Shown: piece by piece, positions 51,364-59,735 of the stretch
Position numbering within the stretch: position 1 is the stretch's first letter
Layout: every line of letters starts with the position of its first letter
Source of the DNA: Streptomyces ferrugineus
Lineage (GTDB): Bacteria; Actinomycetota; Actinomycetes; Streptomycetales; Streptomycetaceae
Direction: 5' to 3'
NCBI RefSeq assembly: GCF_015160855.1
Contig: NZ_CP063373.1
Location: 3,348,001 to 3,412,000, forward strand
Length of the DNA stretch: 64,000 nt
Notes under the pieces: generated by a model
The model's input: the letters and a program-made list of their open reading frames with translations, nothing else
Database searches by the model: none
Told to the model about the DNA's origin: nothing
Made by a program: the position numbers and the translations under genes

Positions 51364-53229
51364 CTACGTGGCCGACGGATCCTGCGGACCCCTGCCCGAC
51401 AGCACTTCCCCATACGCCTGCATCAGATCCGGCAACCGAAGTGTCGACAAGTCGTCCCTCGTCAACGCCCCCGGATAAGTCGTCAACCGCAGATCCCGGT
51501 ACGCACAGCTCTTCTCGTACAGCGTCCGCAGGAACCGCCCGTTGCCCAGCTCGTCGATCCACCCCTGATCGACCACGTGCCCGGCGATCGACCGCAGCTC
51601 CTCCAGCGCCTCCTCGTCCCACACGTCCCCGTTCTCCGCGGCCAGCACCTCGCCGATCGAGGTGAGCTCAAGAGGCCGGTACGACGGGAAGTCCACCCGG
51701 GTCGTGAAGCGCGAGGACAGACCGGGGTTCGCGGCCAGCAGCCGGTCCATGCCCTCGGGATAGCCGGCGAGGATCACCACCAGGTGGTCCCGGTTGTCCT
51801 CGGCCCGCTTCAGCAGCACCTGAAGGGCCTCGTCGCCGTACGCGTCGCCCTTGCCGTAGCCGGTGTTGGACAGGGAGTACGCCTCGTCCACGAACAGCAC
51901 GCCACCGAGCGCGGAGTCGATGAGTTCGTTGGCCTTCACGGCCGTCTGGCCCAGATACTCGCCGACCAGATCGGCCCGCTGGGCCTCCACGAGATGGTCG
52001 CCGCCGAGCAGCCCGAGGGCGTAGAAGACCCGGCCCAGGATGCGCGCGACCGTGGTCTTGCCGGTGCCCGAGGGGCCGGAGAAGACGAAGTGCCGTTTCG
52101 GCGGCTGCACCGGCAGCCCCTGCCCGGCCCGCAGCCGGGCCATGTTCAACTGGGCGGACAGCGCCTTGACCTGGCGCTTGACGGGCTCGAGCCCCACCAT
52201 GCGCTCGAGCTCGGCGAGCGCCTCCTCGAGTAACTGCGGATCGGTCGGCCCGGCGGGCAGCGGCTGCGACGGTACGCCCGTCTTCTGGCGCACCGCCGGA
52301 TCCACCGCCGACGACAGCGGCCCGTTCGGCGGCAGGTCCGGGTCGGACAGCTTCAGGTCCCGGCCCTCGGTGCCGAACAGCGGGTCCAGCCCGTCGGTCC
52401 CGTCGCCCATGTCCCCGCCGAACCCGGTGAGCGTGATCGCCGCGAGGTCGGTCGGGTCGTCGTACCCGTCGCCCTCGGCGATGGCCGCGAGCCGGGCCGA
52501 GGTGTCCATGAAGGCGGGGTCGACGCGATGCACGGCGCGGTACAGGGGGAGCGCGGCCGCCGACCGGCCCGTGCCCTCGTGCGCCCGCGCCAGCCAGTAC
52601 CGCAGCTCCTTGCGCTGCGGCTGCTCACTGCGGCACCGCATCAGCGCGGCCGACAGCAGGGGCTCGGCCTGCCCGTACATCTCCAGCCGCACCCGCGCCA
52701 TGCCGCCGAACAGGCCGGCCTCGATGCCGAGCATCGGATCGTCGAGCAGCGGGTCGGTGTGGCGTACGAGCTGCTCCCAGTCCTTCACCAGATACGCGCG
52801 GCAGGCGTGCAGGAAGCGGACCTGGTGGTCGGTGTCCACGGGCGGGAGCCCGGCGAGCGCCCGGTCCAGCTCCGGGACGTGCCGGCCGTCCAGCCAGTGC
52901 GAGGCGTGCGCCAGCAGCAGATCGCGGGGGCTCTCCAGCACCGGCTGCACCCACCAGCCCAGCCAGTACCAGGAGTTGAGCGTGCGCCGGTGCCGGGCGC
53001 GCTGCTCCCCGAAGCGCTCCCGGTGCCGGAACATCCGCAGCAGCGCCGTCGTCGTGTCGACGCGCAGCGCGTGCAGGCCGAGCCAGCCGTCGGCCATCCC
53101 GGGATCGATCCGCACCGCGGTGCGGAACTCCTCCTCCGCCTGCGGATACGCCCCCATCGTGTAGGCATCCACACCTCGCAGCCAGGCGAGGTCGGCCGGG
53201 GCCTCGGGGCCCTGCGTGCCGAAGTCCAT
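51364..53229 (-). CDS. CbxX/CfqX-type AAA+ ATPase with helical-repeat N-terminus; TTA codon
   Basis: A 621-residue AAA+ protein. Residues 1-280 form TPR-like helical repeats (for example GAYPQAEEEFRTAVRIDPGM, residues 17-36). A Gly/Asp/Pro-rich linker leads to the AAA+ module with Walker A GPSGTGKT (385-392), Walker B GVLFVDEAYSL (about 437-447) and a conserved sensor/arginine-finger region NPGLSSRFTTRVDFP. The same plan is found in EccA of type VII secretion and in rubisco activase CbxX, but no ESX genes lie nearby. Codon 333 is TTA (52233-52231 on this strand), so translation should depend on bldA tRNA-Leu. I recall the S. coelicolor homologue as a known TTA gene. Confidence 0.88.
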   Translation of the reverse strand: MDFGTQGPEAPADLAWLRGVDAYTMGAYPQAEEEFRTAVRIDPGMADGWLGLHALRVDTTTALLRMFRHRERFGEQRARHRRTLNSWYWLGWWVQPVLESPRDLLLAHASHWLDGRHVPELDRALAGLPPVDTDHQVRFLHACRAYLVKDWEQLVRHTDPLLDDPMLGIEAGLFGGMARVRLEMYGQAEPLLSAALMRCRSEQPQRKELRYWLARAHEGTGRSAAALPLYRAVHRVDPAFMDTSARLAAIAEGDGYDDPTDLAAITLTGFGGDMGDGTDGLDPLFGTEGRDLKLSDPDLPPNGPLSSAVDPAVRQKTGVPSQPLPAGPTDPQLLEEALAELERMVGLEPVKRQVKALSAQLNMARLRAGQGLPVQPPKRHFVFSGPSGTGKTTVARILGRVFYALGLLGGDHLVEAQRADLVGEYLGQTAVKANELIDSALGGVLFVDEAYSLSNTGYGKGDAYGDEALQVLLKRAEDNRDHLVVILAGYPEGMDRLLAANPGLSSRFTTRVDFPSYRPLELTSIGEVLAAENGDVWDEEALEELRSIAGHVVDQGWIDELGNGRFLRTLYEKSCAYRDLRLTTYPGALTRDDLSTLRLPDLMQAYGEVLSGRGPQDPSAT

Positions 53230-53504
53230 CACGTCCCCCACAAACCGTGCCCCCGTCGGTTGACCGGCCGCCCGCCCGCCGGCCACCTTGATCGAACGGC
53301 CGTACCGTGGACCGGAGTTGCAACGGTGCGCAGAGCAGCCGTCCGTAGGTCGCACCGAGGGCATCGTACCTGCGAGGGAGGGGCCCGCCCCAGGGTGCCG
53401 CACCGGCCGTTTGGCGAGGTGGGAGCAGATCCGGGGGAGCGCGCTCGGTGACCGAGGGTGAGCAAATCGCGCCTCTCGGCGCCCGGAAAAAGGGGGTGAG
53501 GGCA

Positions 53505-53577
53505 GAACGAAGCCCCCGATCACGGGGGAACAACCGGGGGCTTCGCGTCTTCGGGCGGTCTCGAATGACCGCACATT
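53505..53577 (-). ncRNA. Candidate small RNA or attenuated leader
   Basis: On the minus strand a promoter-like TTGACC-17 bp-TTACGT (53610-53582) would start a transcript near 53577. It would contain a hairpin GCGGTC/GACCGC (53571-53566/53559-53554) and a perfect 11-bp terminator stem CGAAGCCCCCG/CGGGGGCTTCG (53545-53535/53518-53508) with a C-rich 16-nt loop (TTCCCCC). The RNA would be about 70 nt. It lies in the 430-bp gap 53230-53659 upstream of the TTA-containing AAA+ gene, so it could also be an attenuator of that gene. Confidence 0.45.
53508..53545 (-). terminator. Strong stem-loop between uridine-kinase-like and AAA+ genes
   Basis: Perfect 11-bp stem CGAAGCCCCCG/CGGGGGCTTCG with a 16-nt loop, 115 bp downstream of the uridine-kinase-like stop. 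It should end that transcript or the small RNA proposed here. Confidence 0.7.
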
Positions 53578-53659
53578 GAGAACGTAAGTCCTGTACGGCC
53601 CCCGGGTCAAGCCGAGTTGAGGCACTCCGGGAACTTGGCCGACGGGGTTCTTCACAAGT

Positions 53660-54328
53660 TCAGCACATTGCCGATGGGTCGTCACCCTGTGTGATGAGCT
53701 GGTCCGGTCCAACGGTCCCGGCAGGCCCAGGAACCACCTCATATCCCATTCCGCACTGTCGAACCAGAAGGTCGGCGAAGGGCCTGGAAGGGTCGTCGGC
53801 GAAGTGTCTGCGCTCCGCCCTGACCCAGCGGTCCCAGAACTCCCGCTGCTCCTCCCCGTCCCGTGAACGCCCCCGGGCCCAGGAGTCCTCGTGCGGCAGC
53901 TCCATCCAGGCCAGCTCGGCGAGATACGGACGCAGCGCGCGGCGGCCGGCGCCGACGCCCTCGATGACGATCACCGGGGCGGGCGGCAGGGGCAGCGGCG
54001 GTCCGAATCGGCGGGCCCGCCAGTCGTAGGGGGTGTAGTGGGCGGTCTCGCCGCGCGCGAGCGGTGCGATCACCTGGGTCAGCAGGCGCTCGGTCCACTC
54101 GAACAGCTCGTCGTGGCTGGCGATGTCGTCGAGGTGCAGCACCGGGGCGTCGTCCAGTGCCCGGGCCAACTGCCCGGCGAACGTGGACTTTCCGGAGCCG
54201 GCGTGCCCGTCGACGCCGATCAGGCGGACGGGGCCGCAGGACGGGGGGAGACGGCGGAGCCGGGTGGCGAGGACGTGAATCGTTTTTCCCGAAAGCGAAG
54301 CGGAGGTGGGCATATTTCGTTGGAACAT
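53660..54328 (-). CDS. Uridine-kinase-like P-loop protein
   Basis: A 222-residue P-loop kinase related to uridine kinase/phosphoribulokinase. The Walker A is GVDGHAGSGKST (about residues 38-49); LHLDDIASHDELFEWTERL (about 70-88) follows the lid-side base-binding region, VIVIEGVGAGRRAL carries the Walker B, and DRWVRAERRHFADDPS is the typical C-terminal part. In Streptomyces such proteins are annotated uridine kinase, but true substrate is not shown. The start may be the ATG at 54328 or at 54313. It is divergent from the TTA-containing gene at 54523; the gap of 194 bp is comparatively AT-rich. Confidence 0.85.
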   Translation of the reverse strand: MFQRNMPTSASLSGKTIHVLATRLRRLPPSCGPVRLIGVDGHAGSGKSTFAGQLARALDDAPVLHLDDIASHDELFEWTERLLTQVIAPLARGETAHYTPYDWRARRFGPPLPLPPAPVIVIEGVGAGRRALRPYLAELAWMELPHEDSWARGRSRDGEEQREFWDRWVRAERRHFADDPSRPFADLLVRQCGMGYEVVPGPAGTVGPDQLITQGDDPSAMC

Positions 54329-54522
54329 TCTAGTAGCGGGTGAAAGCGGATGCGGCGACGAGAAGAGAAAAGGTGTCGCTTTGAACTAGCCGGCCGCTGT
54401 CCGCAATGTTGCCGAAAAACTCCGGCCACCACAGTGAAATCGACGTTCCGGTTGAGGCCCACGCTGAGTAGGGTGCCTGGTGCGCAACTGTGGGATGACG
54501 CAACGGGGATGGGCTGGGACGC

Positions 54523-55476
54523 ATGGCCGCGGGGTTATTCGAAGGGCAGTATGTGTGGCATCCGGCGGCCGACGACCGCGTGCTGGCGAGCGTATGCGTC
54601 GATGTCCGGGCCGGGCGCTATCTGAGCGCGCGCGACGCCCTGGCCGAAACCCGCGGCGACTTCCGGCTGCGGGCCCACCGCTCCCTGGTGCTCGCCTCGG
54701 AGGCCGCCGACTCCGACCTCGTCGAGCGCTGGCTGGCGGAGGAGCCCGGCCCCGAGGCCGCGCTGATGTGGGCGCGGGTCGCCGTGCTGCGGGCGCTGCG
54801 CGCGGCCGACGCGCGTGACCCGCGCACCGAGGCGCTGGAGCGGATAGCGCTGGCCGCCTGCGACCGGGCGGCGACGGAGGGCGGCGCCGATCCCACGCCC
54901 TGGGTGGCCAAGCTGGCCATGGCCCGGCTGCACCGGCTGCGCGAACAGGCGCCGCGCGGACTGCTGACCGCACCGCCCGGACCGTGGCGCCTGTTTGCGC
55001 ACGTCCTCTCGCTCGACCCCTGGCACCGCGAGGCCCACCATCGCTTCCTGGCCACTTTCTTCCCCCGCTACGGCGGCTCCGTGACCGCCGCCTGGGACGT
55101 CGCCGCCTTCCTCGGCCAGCGCGCGCCCGCCGACTCACCGCTGCGCCTGCTTCCGCTGGTCGCCCTCGTCGAGTGCTACGACCCCACCCAGCTGCTCGCC
55201 GACCGGGTCTGGGAGCAGCCGCAGTGGCGCGCGACCGCGCTGGCGATCCACCACAACTGGCTGCCCACGGTGGCCGGCTATCCCTTCACTCCGGTCCTGG
55301 ACCTGGCCTACCTCGCGCATGCCCTGGTCATGGCCGGGTGCGAGACGCAGGCGCGCGCCGTCTTCACGGCGATGGGCCCCTACGCCTCGCGCATGCCCTG
55401 GTCCGTCTTCGGCGACCCGGCCGAGCAGCTGTCCCGGGCGCGCCGCGCCTGCGGACTGCCCGTACCGACCGCCTGA
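54523..55476 (+). CDS. Hypothetical helical protein with an early TTA codon
   Basis: A 317-residue protein rich in Ala, Leu and Arg, predicted almost all alpha-helical with repeat-like units (for example DALAETRGDFRLRAHRSLVLAS; HVLSLDPWHREAHHRFLATF), reminiscent of TPR solenoids. I recognise no enzyme motif. Codon 5 is TTA (54535-54537), the position at which TTA codons most strongly gate expression through bldA tRNA, so production is probably restricted to late growth or sporulation. It is divergent from the uridine-kinase-like gene and lies one gene away from the other TTA gene of the window. The permease gene follows after 37 bp and may be cotranscribed. Confidence 0.85.
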   Translation: MAAGLFEGQYVWHPAADDRVLASVCVDVRAGRYLSARDALAETRGDFRLRAHRSLVLASEAADSDLVERWLAEEPGPEAALMWARVAVLRALRAADARDPRTEALERIALAACDRAATEGGADPTPWVAKLAMARLHRLREQAPRGLLTAPPGPWRLFAHVLSLDPWHREAHHRFLATFFPRYGGSVTAAWDVAAFLGQRAPADSPLRLLPLVALVECYDPTQLLADRVWEQPQWRATALAIHHNWLPTVAGYPFTPVLDLAYLAHALVMAGCETQARAVFTAMGPYASRMPWSVFGDPAEQLSRARRACGLPVPTA

Positions 55477-55513
55477 CGGACCGCCACCCCCCACCGAGAG
55501 AAAGGTCCGGCCC

Positions 55514-57055
55514 GTGCCACAACGGATATCCGCACCGCGCGCCCGAGCGCGCGGGGGAGCGGATCCGATCGCGCTCGACGATGACGCCACGCTGCATGCG
55601 ATGGGTTATCCGAGAAAACTCACACGGCGCTTTCAGGCGTTCGACAACTTCGCCATCTCGTTCACCATCATCAACATCATCTCGGGTATCTTCTCGGGCT
55701 TCGGGTTCGGTCTGAACGCGGGCGGCCCGAGCATTCTCGTCTTCGGCTGGATCGGCGTCTCCGTCATGGTGCTCTTCGTGGGAGCAGCGATGGCGGAAGT
55801 CGCCTCGGCCTATCCGACGAGCGGTGCACTGTATTTCTCCGCCGGGAAACTCGCCAAACGGCACAAGGGCGCCTGGTCCTGGTACACCGGCTGGCTGAAC
55901 TTCGTGGGCCAGGTCGGCGGCACCGCCGCCACCGGGTACGCCGCCGCCACCTTCATCCAGGCCTTCATCGCCCTCCAGTGGCCCTCGTACGAGGCGACCG
56001 GCCACCGCACGGTGCTGATCACGGCCCTGATCATCGTGGTGCAGGGGCTCGCCAACACCTACACCGTGCAACTGGTCGCCGTACTGAACCGGATCTCCGT
56101 GTGGTGGCTGCTCAGCGGACTCGTGGTGATCGTGACCGCCCTGATCGTGATTCCCGATCACCATCAGCCGGCTTCCTACGTCACGCATTTCGCCAACAAC
56201 ACCGGTTTCACCAGCGCCCTTTACGGCGGGATGCTCGGACTGCTGGTGACGAGCTGGACCTTCACCGGCTTCGACGGCAGTTTCCACATGTCGGAGGAAA
56301 CGGTCCGCGCGACGGTGAACGCGCCGAAGGGGATCACCCGGGCGATCGGATACTCGGCAATCGCGGGACTGCTGCTGATGCTCGCATTGGTCTACAGCAT
56401 TCGCGATGAGGACCGGGTGGCGAGTGCCGACGCACCGCCCGTGCAGATCCTGATCGACGGCCTCGGCGTGGGCACCGCCAAGGTGCTGCTGCTGATCGTG
56501 ATCGGGGCGATGCTCTTCTGCGGCCTGGCCAATCTCACCAGCAACACCCGGCAGATCTTCGCCTTCTCGCGGGACGGCGCGATGCCCGGCTCCCGCTGGT
56601 GGCACTCGGTCTCGCCGCGCACCCGCACGCCCGTCAAGGCGGTGTGGCTGGCCGTCTGCTGCTCACTGGCGCTCGTGATGCCCGGCTGGTGGTCGCACAC
56701 GGCGTTCACGGCCATCGTCAGTGTCAACGTGGTCGGGCTGTTCCTCGCCTACGCCGTGCCGATCCTGCTGAGGCTGCGGCTCGGCGACGAGTTCCAGCCG
56801 GGCCCCTGGCACCTGGGCCGCTGGGGCAGGCCGGTCGGGATCGTCGCGGTGACCTGGATCGTGCTCAGCAGCGTGCTGTTCATGCTGCCGCAGTCCGCGC
56901 CGGTGACCGTCGACTCGTTCAACTACGCGCCGGTCGCCCTGGCCGTCGTCCTGGCAGTGGCCACGGCGTGGTGGTTCACCACCGCCCGGCGCCGCTTCCA
57001 CGGCCCGGTCAGCTACGGCCGTCCCGACGAGGTCGCGGCGATGGACCTGGTCTGA
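55514..57055 (+). CDS. APC-family amino acid/GABA permease
   Basis: A 513-residue APC transporter of the amino acid/choline (GabP/UGA4/BAT1-like) branch, with 12 TM segments. TM1 reads NFAISFTIINIISGIFSGF; GWIGVSVMVLFVGAAMAEVASAYPTSGALY is the diagnostic TM2-TM3 region, and NTRQIFAFSRDGAMPG the loop after TM8. Such carriers bring in GABA, choline or aromatic amino acids. GTG at 55514 follows GAGAAAGG (55497-55504) by about 10 nt. It starts 37 bp behind the TTA-containing gene. An unusually long hairpin terminator begins 15 bp after its stop. Confidence 0.9.
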   Translation: MPQRISAPRARARGGADPIALDDDATLHAMGYPRKLTRRFQAFDNFAISFTIINIISGIFSGFGFGLNAGGPSILVFGWIGVSVMVLFVGAAMAEVASAYPTSGALYFSAGKLAKRHKGAWSWYTGWLNFVGQVGGTAATGYAAATFIQAFIALQWPSYEATGHRTVLITALIIVVQGLANTYTVQLVAVLNRISVWWLLSGLVVIVTALIVIPDHHQPASYVTHFANNTGFTSALYGGMLGLLVTSWTFTGFDGSFHMSEETVRATVNAPKGITRAIGYSAIAGLLLMLALVYSIRDEDRVASADAPPVQILIDGLGVGTAKVLLLIVIGAMLFCGLANLTSNTRQIFAFSRDGAMPGSRWWHSVSPRTRTPVKAVWLAVCCSLALVMPGWWSHTAFTAIVSVNVVGLFLAYAVPILLRLRLGDEFQPGPWHLGRWGRPVGIVAVTWIVLSSVLFMLPQSAPVTVDSFNYAPVALAVVLAVATAWWFTTARRRFHGPVSYGRPDEVAAMDLV

Positions 57056-57069
57056 CGGGCTGTCATCGG

Positions 57070-57105
57070 CCCCGGTGCACACCGCGGCGGCGGTGCGCAC
57101 CGGGG
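57070..57105 (+). terminator. Terminator of the APC permease gene
   Basis: CCCCGGTGC (57070-57078) pairs with GCACCGGGG (57097-57105), and CACCGC/GCGGTG (57080-57085/57090-57095) continues the stem after one A-C mismatch: a 15-bp near-perfect hairpin with a 4-nt loop. The remaining gap to 57303 shows no gene. Confidence 0.85.
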
Positions 57106-57303
57106 GCCCGGCTCGCTCATCTCGCCCCTCCTGTAAGGGGGTTGGGGCCGCCGGGCACCCGTTCCGACGCCAGTGGTCGACACCAATATTCGTAGCCACG
57201 CCAGGGGGCCGAAGTGCTGGTAGCGGCCGCCCTGTGGGGTCATAGTTGGCGGACAGCCGTGCACAGGAGCCGCCCGACTCGGACACCTGGGGGTCTTCCG
57301 CCC

Positions 57304-58662
57304 ATGAGCAGCGCCGAACAGCCGTCCCGCAGAACCGTCCTCGCCGCCGCGGTCGTCGCGGCCGTGGCGGGCGGCGCGAGCCCGGCGGCCGCCGCCGACG
57401 AGCCGGCCGATGCCGTCACCGACACCCCGGCCCGCACCGTCGACAACCGCGCCTGGACCACGTACGCCGACTGGCGCACCGGCACCGCGAACGGCACCCG
57501 TACCGTCGCCGGCAAGCGCCCCGGCATCGTGATCGCCACGCCCGCCGGCACCACCGACTACACGGACCCGCACACCGGCCGGACCGCCCGCTGGGAGTAC
57601 GCGACCTGGACGTCCCCCGTCCACCGCCTCTCCGTCCCCGCGACCGAGGCGATCGCCTCCTGGAACGCCCACACCCCCGAGGGCACCTGGCTCCAGATCG
57701 AGCTGCGGGGCACGTACTCCGACGGCACCGCCACCCCCTGGTACGTGATGGGCCGCTGGGCCGCGGGCGACCAGGACATCCGCCGGACCTCGGTGGACGA
57801 CCAGAGCGACGGCAGGAGCAGCGTCTGGACCGACACGCTCGCCATCGACGACCCGGCGACCGGGCTGCGCCTCACCGCATACCGGCTGCGGCTGACCCTG
57901 TACCGCGAGCCCGGTACGAAGCTCACCCCCAGGGTCTGGCGGGTCGGCGCCATGGGCTCCGACGTCCCCGACCGCTTCACCGTCCCGGCCTCCACCCCCG
58001 GCCTCGCCCGGGAGCTGATCGTCCCGCGTTACTCGCAGGAGATCCACATCGGCCAGTACCCGGAGTACGACAACGGCGGCGAGGCCTGGTGCAGCCCCAC
58101 CTCCTCGCAGATGATCGTCGAGTACTGGGGCGCCCGGCTCACCCCCGAACAGCTGGCCTGGGTCGACCCGTCGTTCGCGGACCCGCAGGTCTGCCACGCG
58201 GCCCGGTTCACCTTCGACCACCAGTACGAGGGCTGCGGAAACTGGCCGTTCAACGCCGCCTACGCGGCCACCTTCGAGGGCCTGCAGGGCGTCGTCACCC
58301 GGCTCGGCTCGCTCACCGACGTGGAGAGGCTGATCGCGGCGGGCATCCCGGCCATCACGTCCCAGTCCTTCCTGGAGTCGGAGCTCACCGGGGCGGGGTA
58401 CGGCACCGCCGGGCATCTGATGACCGTCATCGGCTTCACCGCCGACGGCGACGTGATCGCCAACGACCCGAACTCACCGAGCAACGAGGCGGTGCGGCGC
58501 GTCTACCAGCGGCGCGAGTGGGAGAACATCTGGTTGCGGACCAAGCGGTACAACGCCCAGGGCAAGGTGGTCTCCGGGACCGGAGGCGTCTGCTACCTCT
58601 ACTTCCCGGCGCGTCCGACCCCGGGCCAGCGGGCCGCGCTCGCCGCCGTGGGGGTGCGCTGA
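57304..58662 (+). CDS. Secreted C39-like peptidase (Tat signal)
   Basis: A 452-residue exported protein. The N-terminus has a twin-arginine-type signal (SRRTVLAAAVVAAVAGG, about residues 8-24), cleaved probably after AAA near 32. The first half of the mature protein (to about 240) is a beta-rich domain; the second has a C39-like peptidase domain with the catalytic-type Cys in NGGEAWCSPTSSQMIVEYW (about residue 264) and the His in GYGTAGHLMTVIGF, followed by Asn/Asp in VIANDPNSPSN. C39 enzymes cleave or bind peptides; here it is free and extracellular, not joined to an ABC exporter. ATG at 57304, the residues before it do not suit a signal peptide. Confidence 0.85.
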   Translation: MSSAEQPSRRTVLAAAVVAAVAGGASPAAAADEPADAVTDTPARTVDNRAWTTYADWRTGTANGTRTVAGKRPGIVIATPAGTTDYTDPHTGRTARWEYATWTSPVHRLSVPATEAIASWNAHTPEGTWLQIELRGTYSDGTATPWYVMGRWAAGDQDIRRTSVDDQSDGRSSVWTDTLAIDDPATGLRLTAYRLRLTLYREPGTKLTPRVWRVGAMGSDVPDRFTVPASTPGLARELIVPRYSQEIHIGQYPEYDNGGEAWCSPTSSQMIVEYWGARLTPEQLAWVDPSFADPQVCHAARFTFDHQYEGCGNWPFNAAYAATFEGLQGVVTRLGSLTDVERLIAAGIPAITSQSFLESELTGAGYGTAGHLMTVIGFTADGDVIANDPNSPSNEAVRRVYQRREWENIWLRTKRYNAQGKVVSGTGGVCYLYFPARPTPGQRAALAAVGVR

Positions 58663-58723
58663 GCGGGCGGACGTGAGGAACGTCTCTGCCGCACGGGCCG
58701 CTCGCGGTGGCAGGGTGGGGCAC

Positions 58724-58864
58724 ATGACCGCGCACTCCGCCATCGCCGCCCGGGTCCGCACCGGCGGTCCCGAGGGAGACGGCCCGAAGATCGTCGAGCA
58801 CATCATGGGCTGGACCCTCGTCGTGGTCGTCGCGATGCTCGTCACTCAGCTCGGCCTGTTGTGA
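58724..58864 (+). CDS. SCO1431-family small membrane protein
   Basis: A 46-residue protein that matches, from memory, the small Streptomyces family named after SCO1431: a polar N-terminal half (AARVRTGGPEGDGPKIVEHI) and one C-terminal TM helix (MGWTLVVVVAMLVTQLGLL, residues 28-46). No function is known. The ATG at 58724 has GGGTGGGG upstream. It lies between the peptidase and TetR genes, in the same order as I recall for S. coelicolor. Confidence 0.8.
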   Translation: MTAHSAIAARVRTGGPEGDGPKIVEHIMGWTLVVVVAMLVTQLGLL

Positions 58865-58898
58865 CCTGACACACATTGAGCCGCTTGTCGGACATATG

Positions 58899-59009
58899 TC
58901 GACCCTGTTGTTCAAAAGTCCTGTCAAAGTCGACCAGACTCGAACGAGCAGTCGGTGAAGGTCTGCCATACTGCGGATGTCCCGCCGCCCGTTGAAACAA
59001 CAGGGTCGA
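58899..59009. promoter_or_regulatory. Long-range 14-bp inverted repeat around the TetR promoter and ribosome-binding site
   Basis: TCGACCCTGTTGTT (58899-58912) and AACAACAGGGTCGA (58996-59009) are exact reverse complements, 83 bp apart. The right arm contains the AGGG that serves as ribosome-binding site for the TTG start at 59012. A GACATATGTC palindrome (58891-58900) abuts the left arm. These could be two operator halves for DNA looping or, if both are transcribed, an mRNA stem that hides the start site. Confidence 0.65.
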
Positions 59010-59011
59010 AA

Positions 59012-59671
59012 TTGAATATTAGTCAACAGCGCGACGCGGCCCGTCCCCGGGCTCGCGGCACCGAACGCTCGGTGGCGCGCCGTGCCGAACTCATCGCCAT
59101 CGGGCGGAAGCTGTTCGCCGACACGTCGTACGACGCGCTCTCCATGGACGACATCGCCCGCCAGGCCCATGTCGCCAAGGGGCTCATCTACTACTACTTC
59201 CAGTCCAAGCGCGGCTACTACCTGGCGATCATCCAGGACTCCGTGGCCGACCTGGTCACCTATGCGGCGAGCGGCATCGAACTGGAGCCGGTGGACCGGG
59301 TCCACCGCACCATCGACAGCTATCTGCGCTACGCCGAGCACAACCAGGCCGCCTACCGGGCCATCGTCAGCGGCGGTGTGGGCTTCGACACCGAGGTGCA
59401 CGCGATCCGGGACGGCGTGCGCGAGGCGATCGTCGCGACCATCGCCGAGGGGGCGTACGGCCGCACCGACATCGCCCCGCTGGCCCGCATGGGCCTGCTG
59501 GCCTGGGTGTGCAGCGTGGAGGGCGCCACCCTCGACTGGATGGACCACCCCGAGCTGCCCCGGGACACCATGCGCGAACTGCTGGTCAGGACGCTCGGCG
59601 GCGCCATGCGCGCCATCGAGGAACTGGACCCCGACTACCGGGCCCCGGAACCGGCTCGCCGGGACGACTGA
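59012..59671 (+). CDS. TetR-family transcriptional regulator
   Basis: A 219-residue TetR-type regulator. The helix-turn-helix spans about residues 35-60 (LSMDDIARQAHVAKGLIYYYFQSKRGYY), preceded by a basic RARGTERSVARRAELIAIG arm. The ligand-binding C-terminal domain is typical of fatty-acid- or lipid-responsive TetR proteins (DYLRY-like SYLRYAEHNQAAYRAIVSGG). I start at the TTG at 59012 because AGGG lies 6 nt upstream; a GTG at 58955 would add 19 residues without a good site. The neighbouring acyl-CoA dehydrogenase could be a target, but the chitinase gene lies between. It converges on the chitinase gene. Confidence 0.85.
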   Translation: MNISQQRDAARPRARGTERSVARRAELIAIGRKLFADTSYDALSMDDIARQAHVAKGLIYYYFQSKRGYYLAIIQDSVADLVTYAASGIELEPVDRVHRTIDSYLRYAEHNQAAYRAIVSGGVGFDTEVHAIRDGVREAIVATIAEGAYGRTDIAPLARMGLLAWVCSVEGATLDWMDHPELPRDTMRELLVRTLGGAMRAIEELDPDYRAPEPARRDD

Positions 59672-59688
59672 CCCCGGACGGGCCCCAG

Positions 59689-59717
59689 GGGGCGGAGGTC
59701 TCGTGGCCCTCCGCCCC
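59689..59717. terminator. Bidirectional terminator between TetR and chitinase genes
   Basis: GGGGCGGAGG (59689-59698) and CCTCCGCCCC (59708-59717) form a perfect 10-bp stem with a 9-nt loop in the 64-bp convergent gap. Confidence 0.75.
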
Positions 59718-59735
59718 GTGCCCCCGTGGGACCGG

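Noticed and set aside
51364..53229. AAA+ protein as EccA of a type VII secretion locus
   Set aside because: No EccB-E, EsxA/B or mycosin genes are in the window; only the domain plan is shared.
53230..53660. tRNA or protein gene in the long gap before the AAA+ gene
   Set aside because: No cloverleaf or T-loop sequence and no frame with coding character; only the promoter/hairpin/terminator set was kept.
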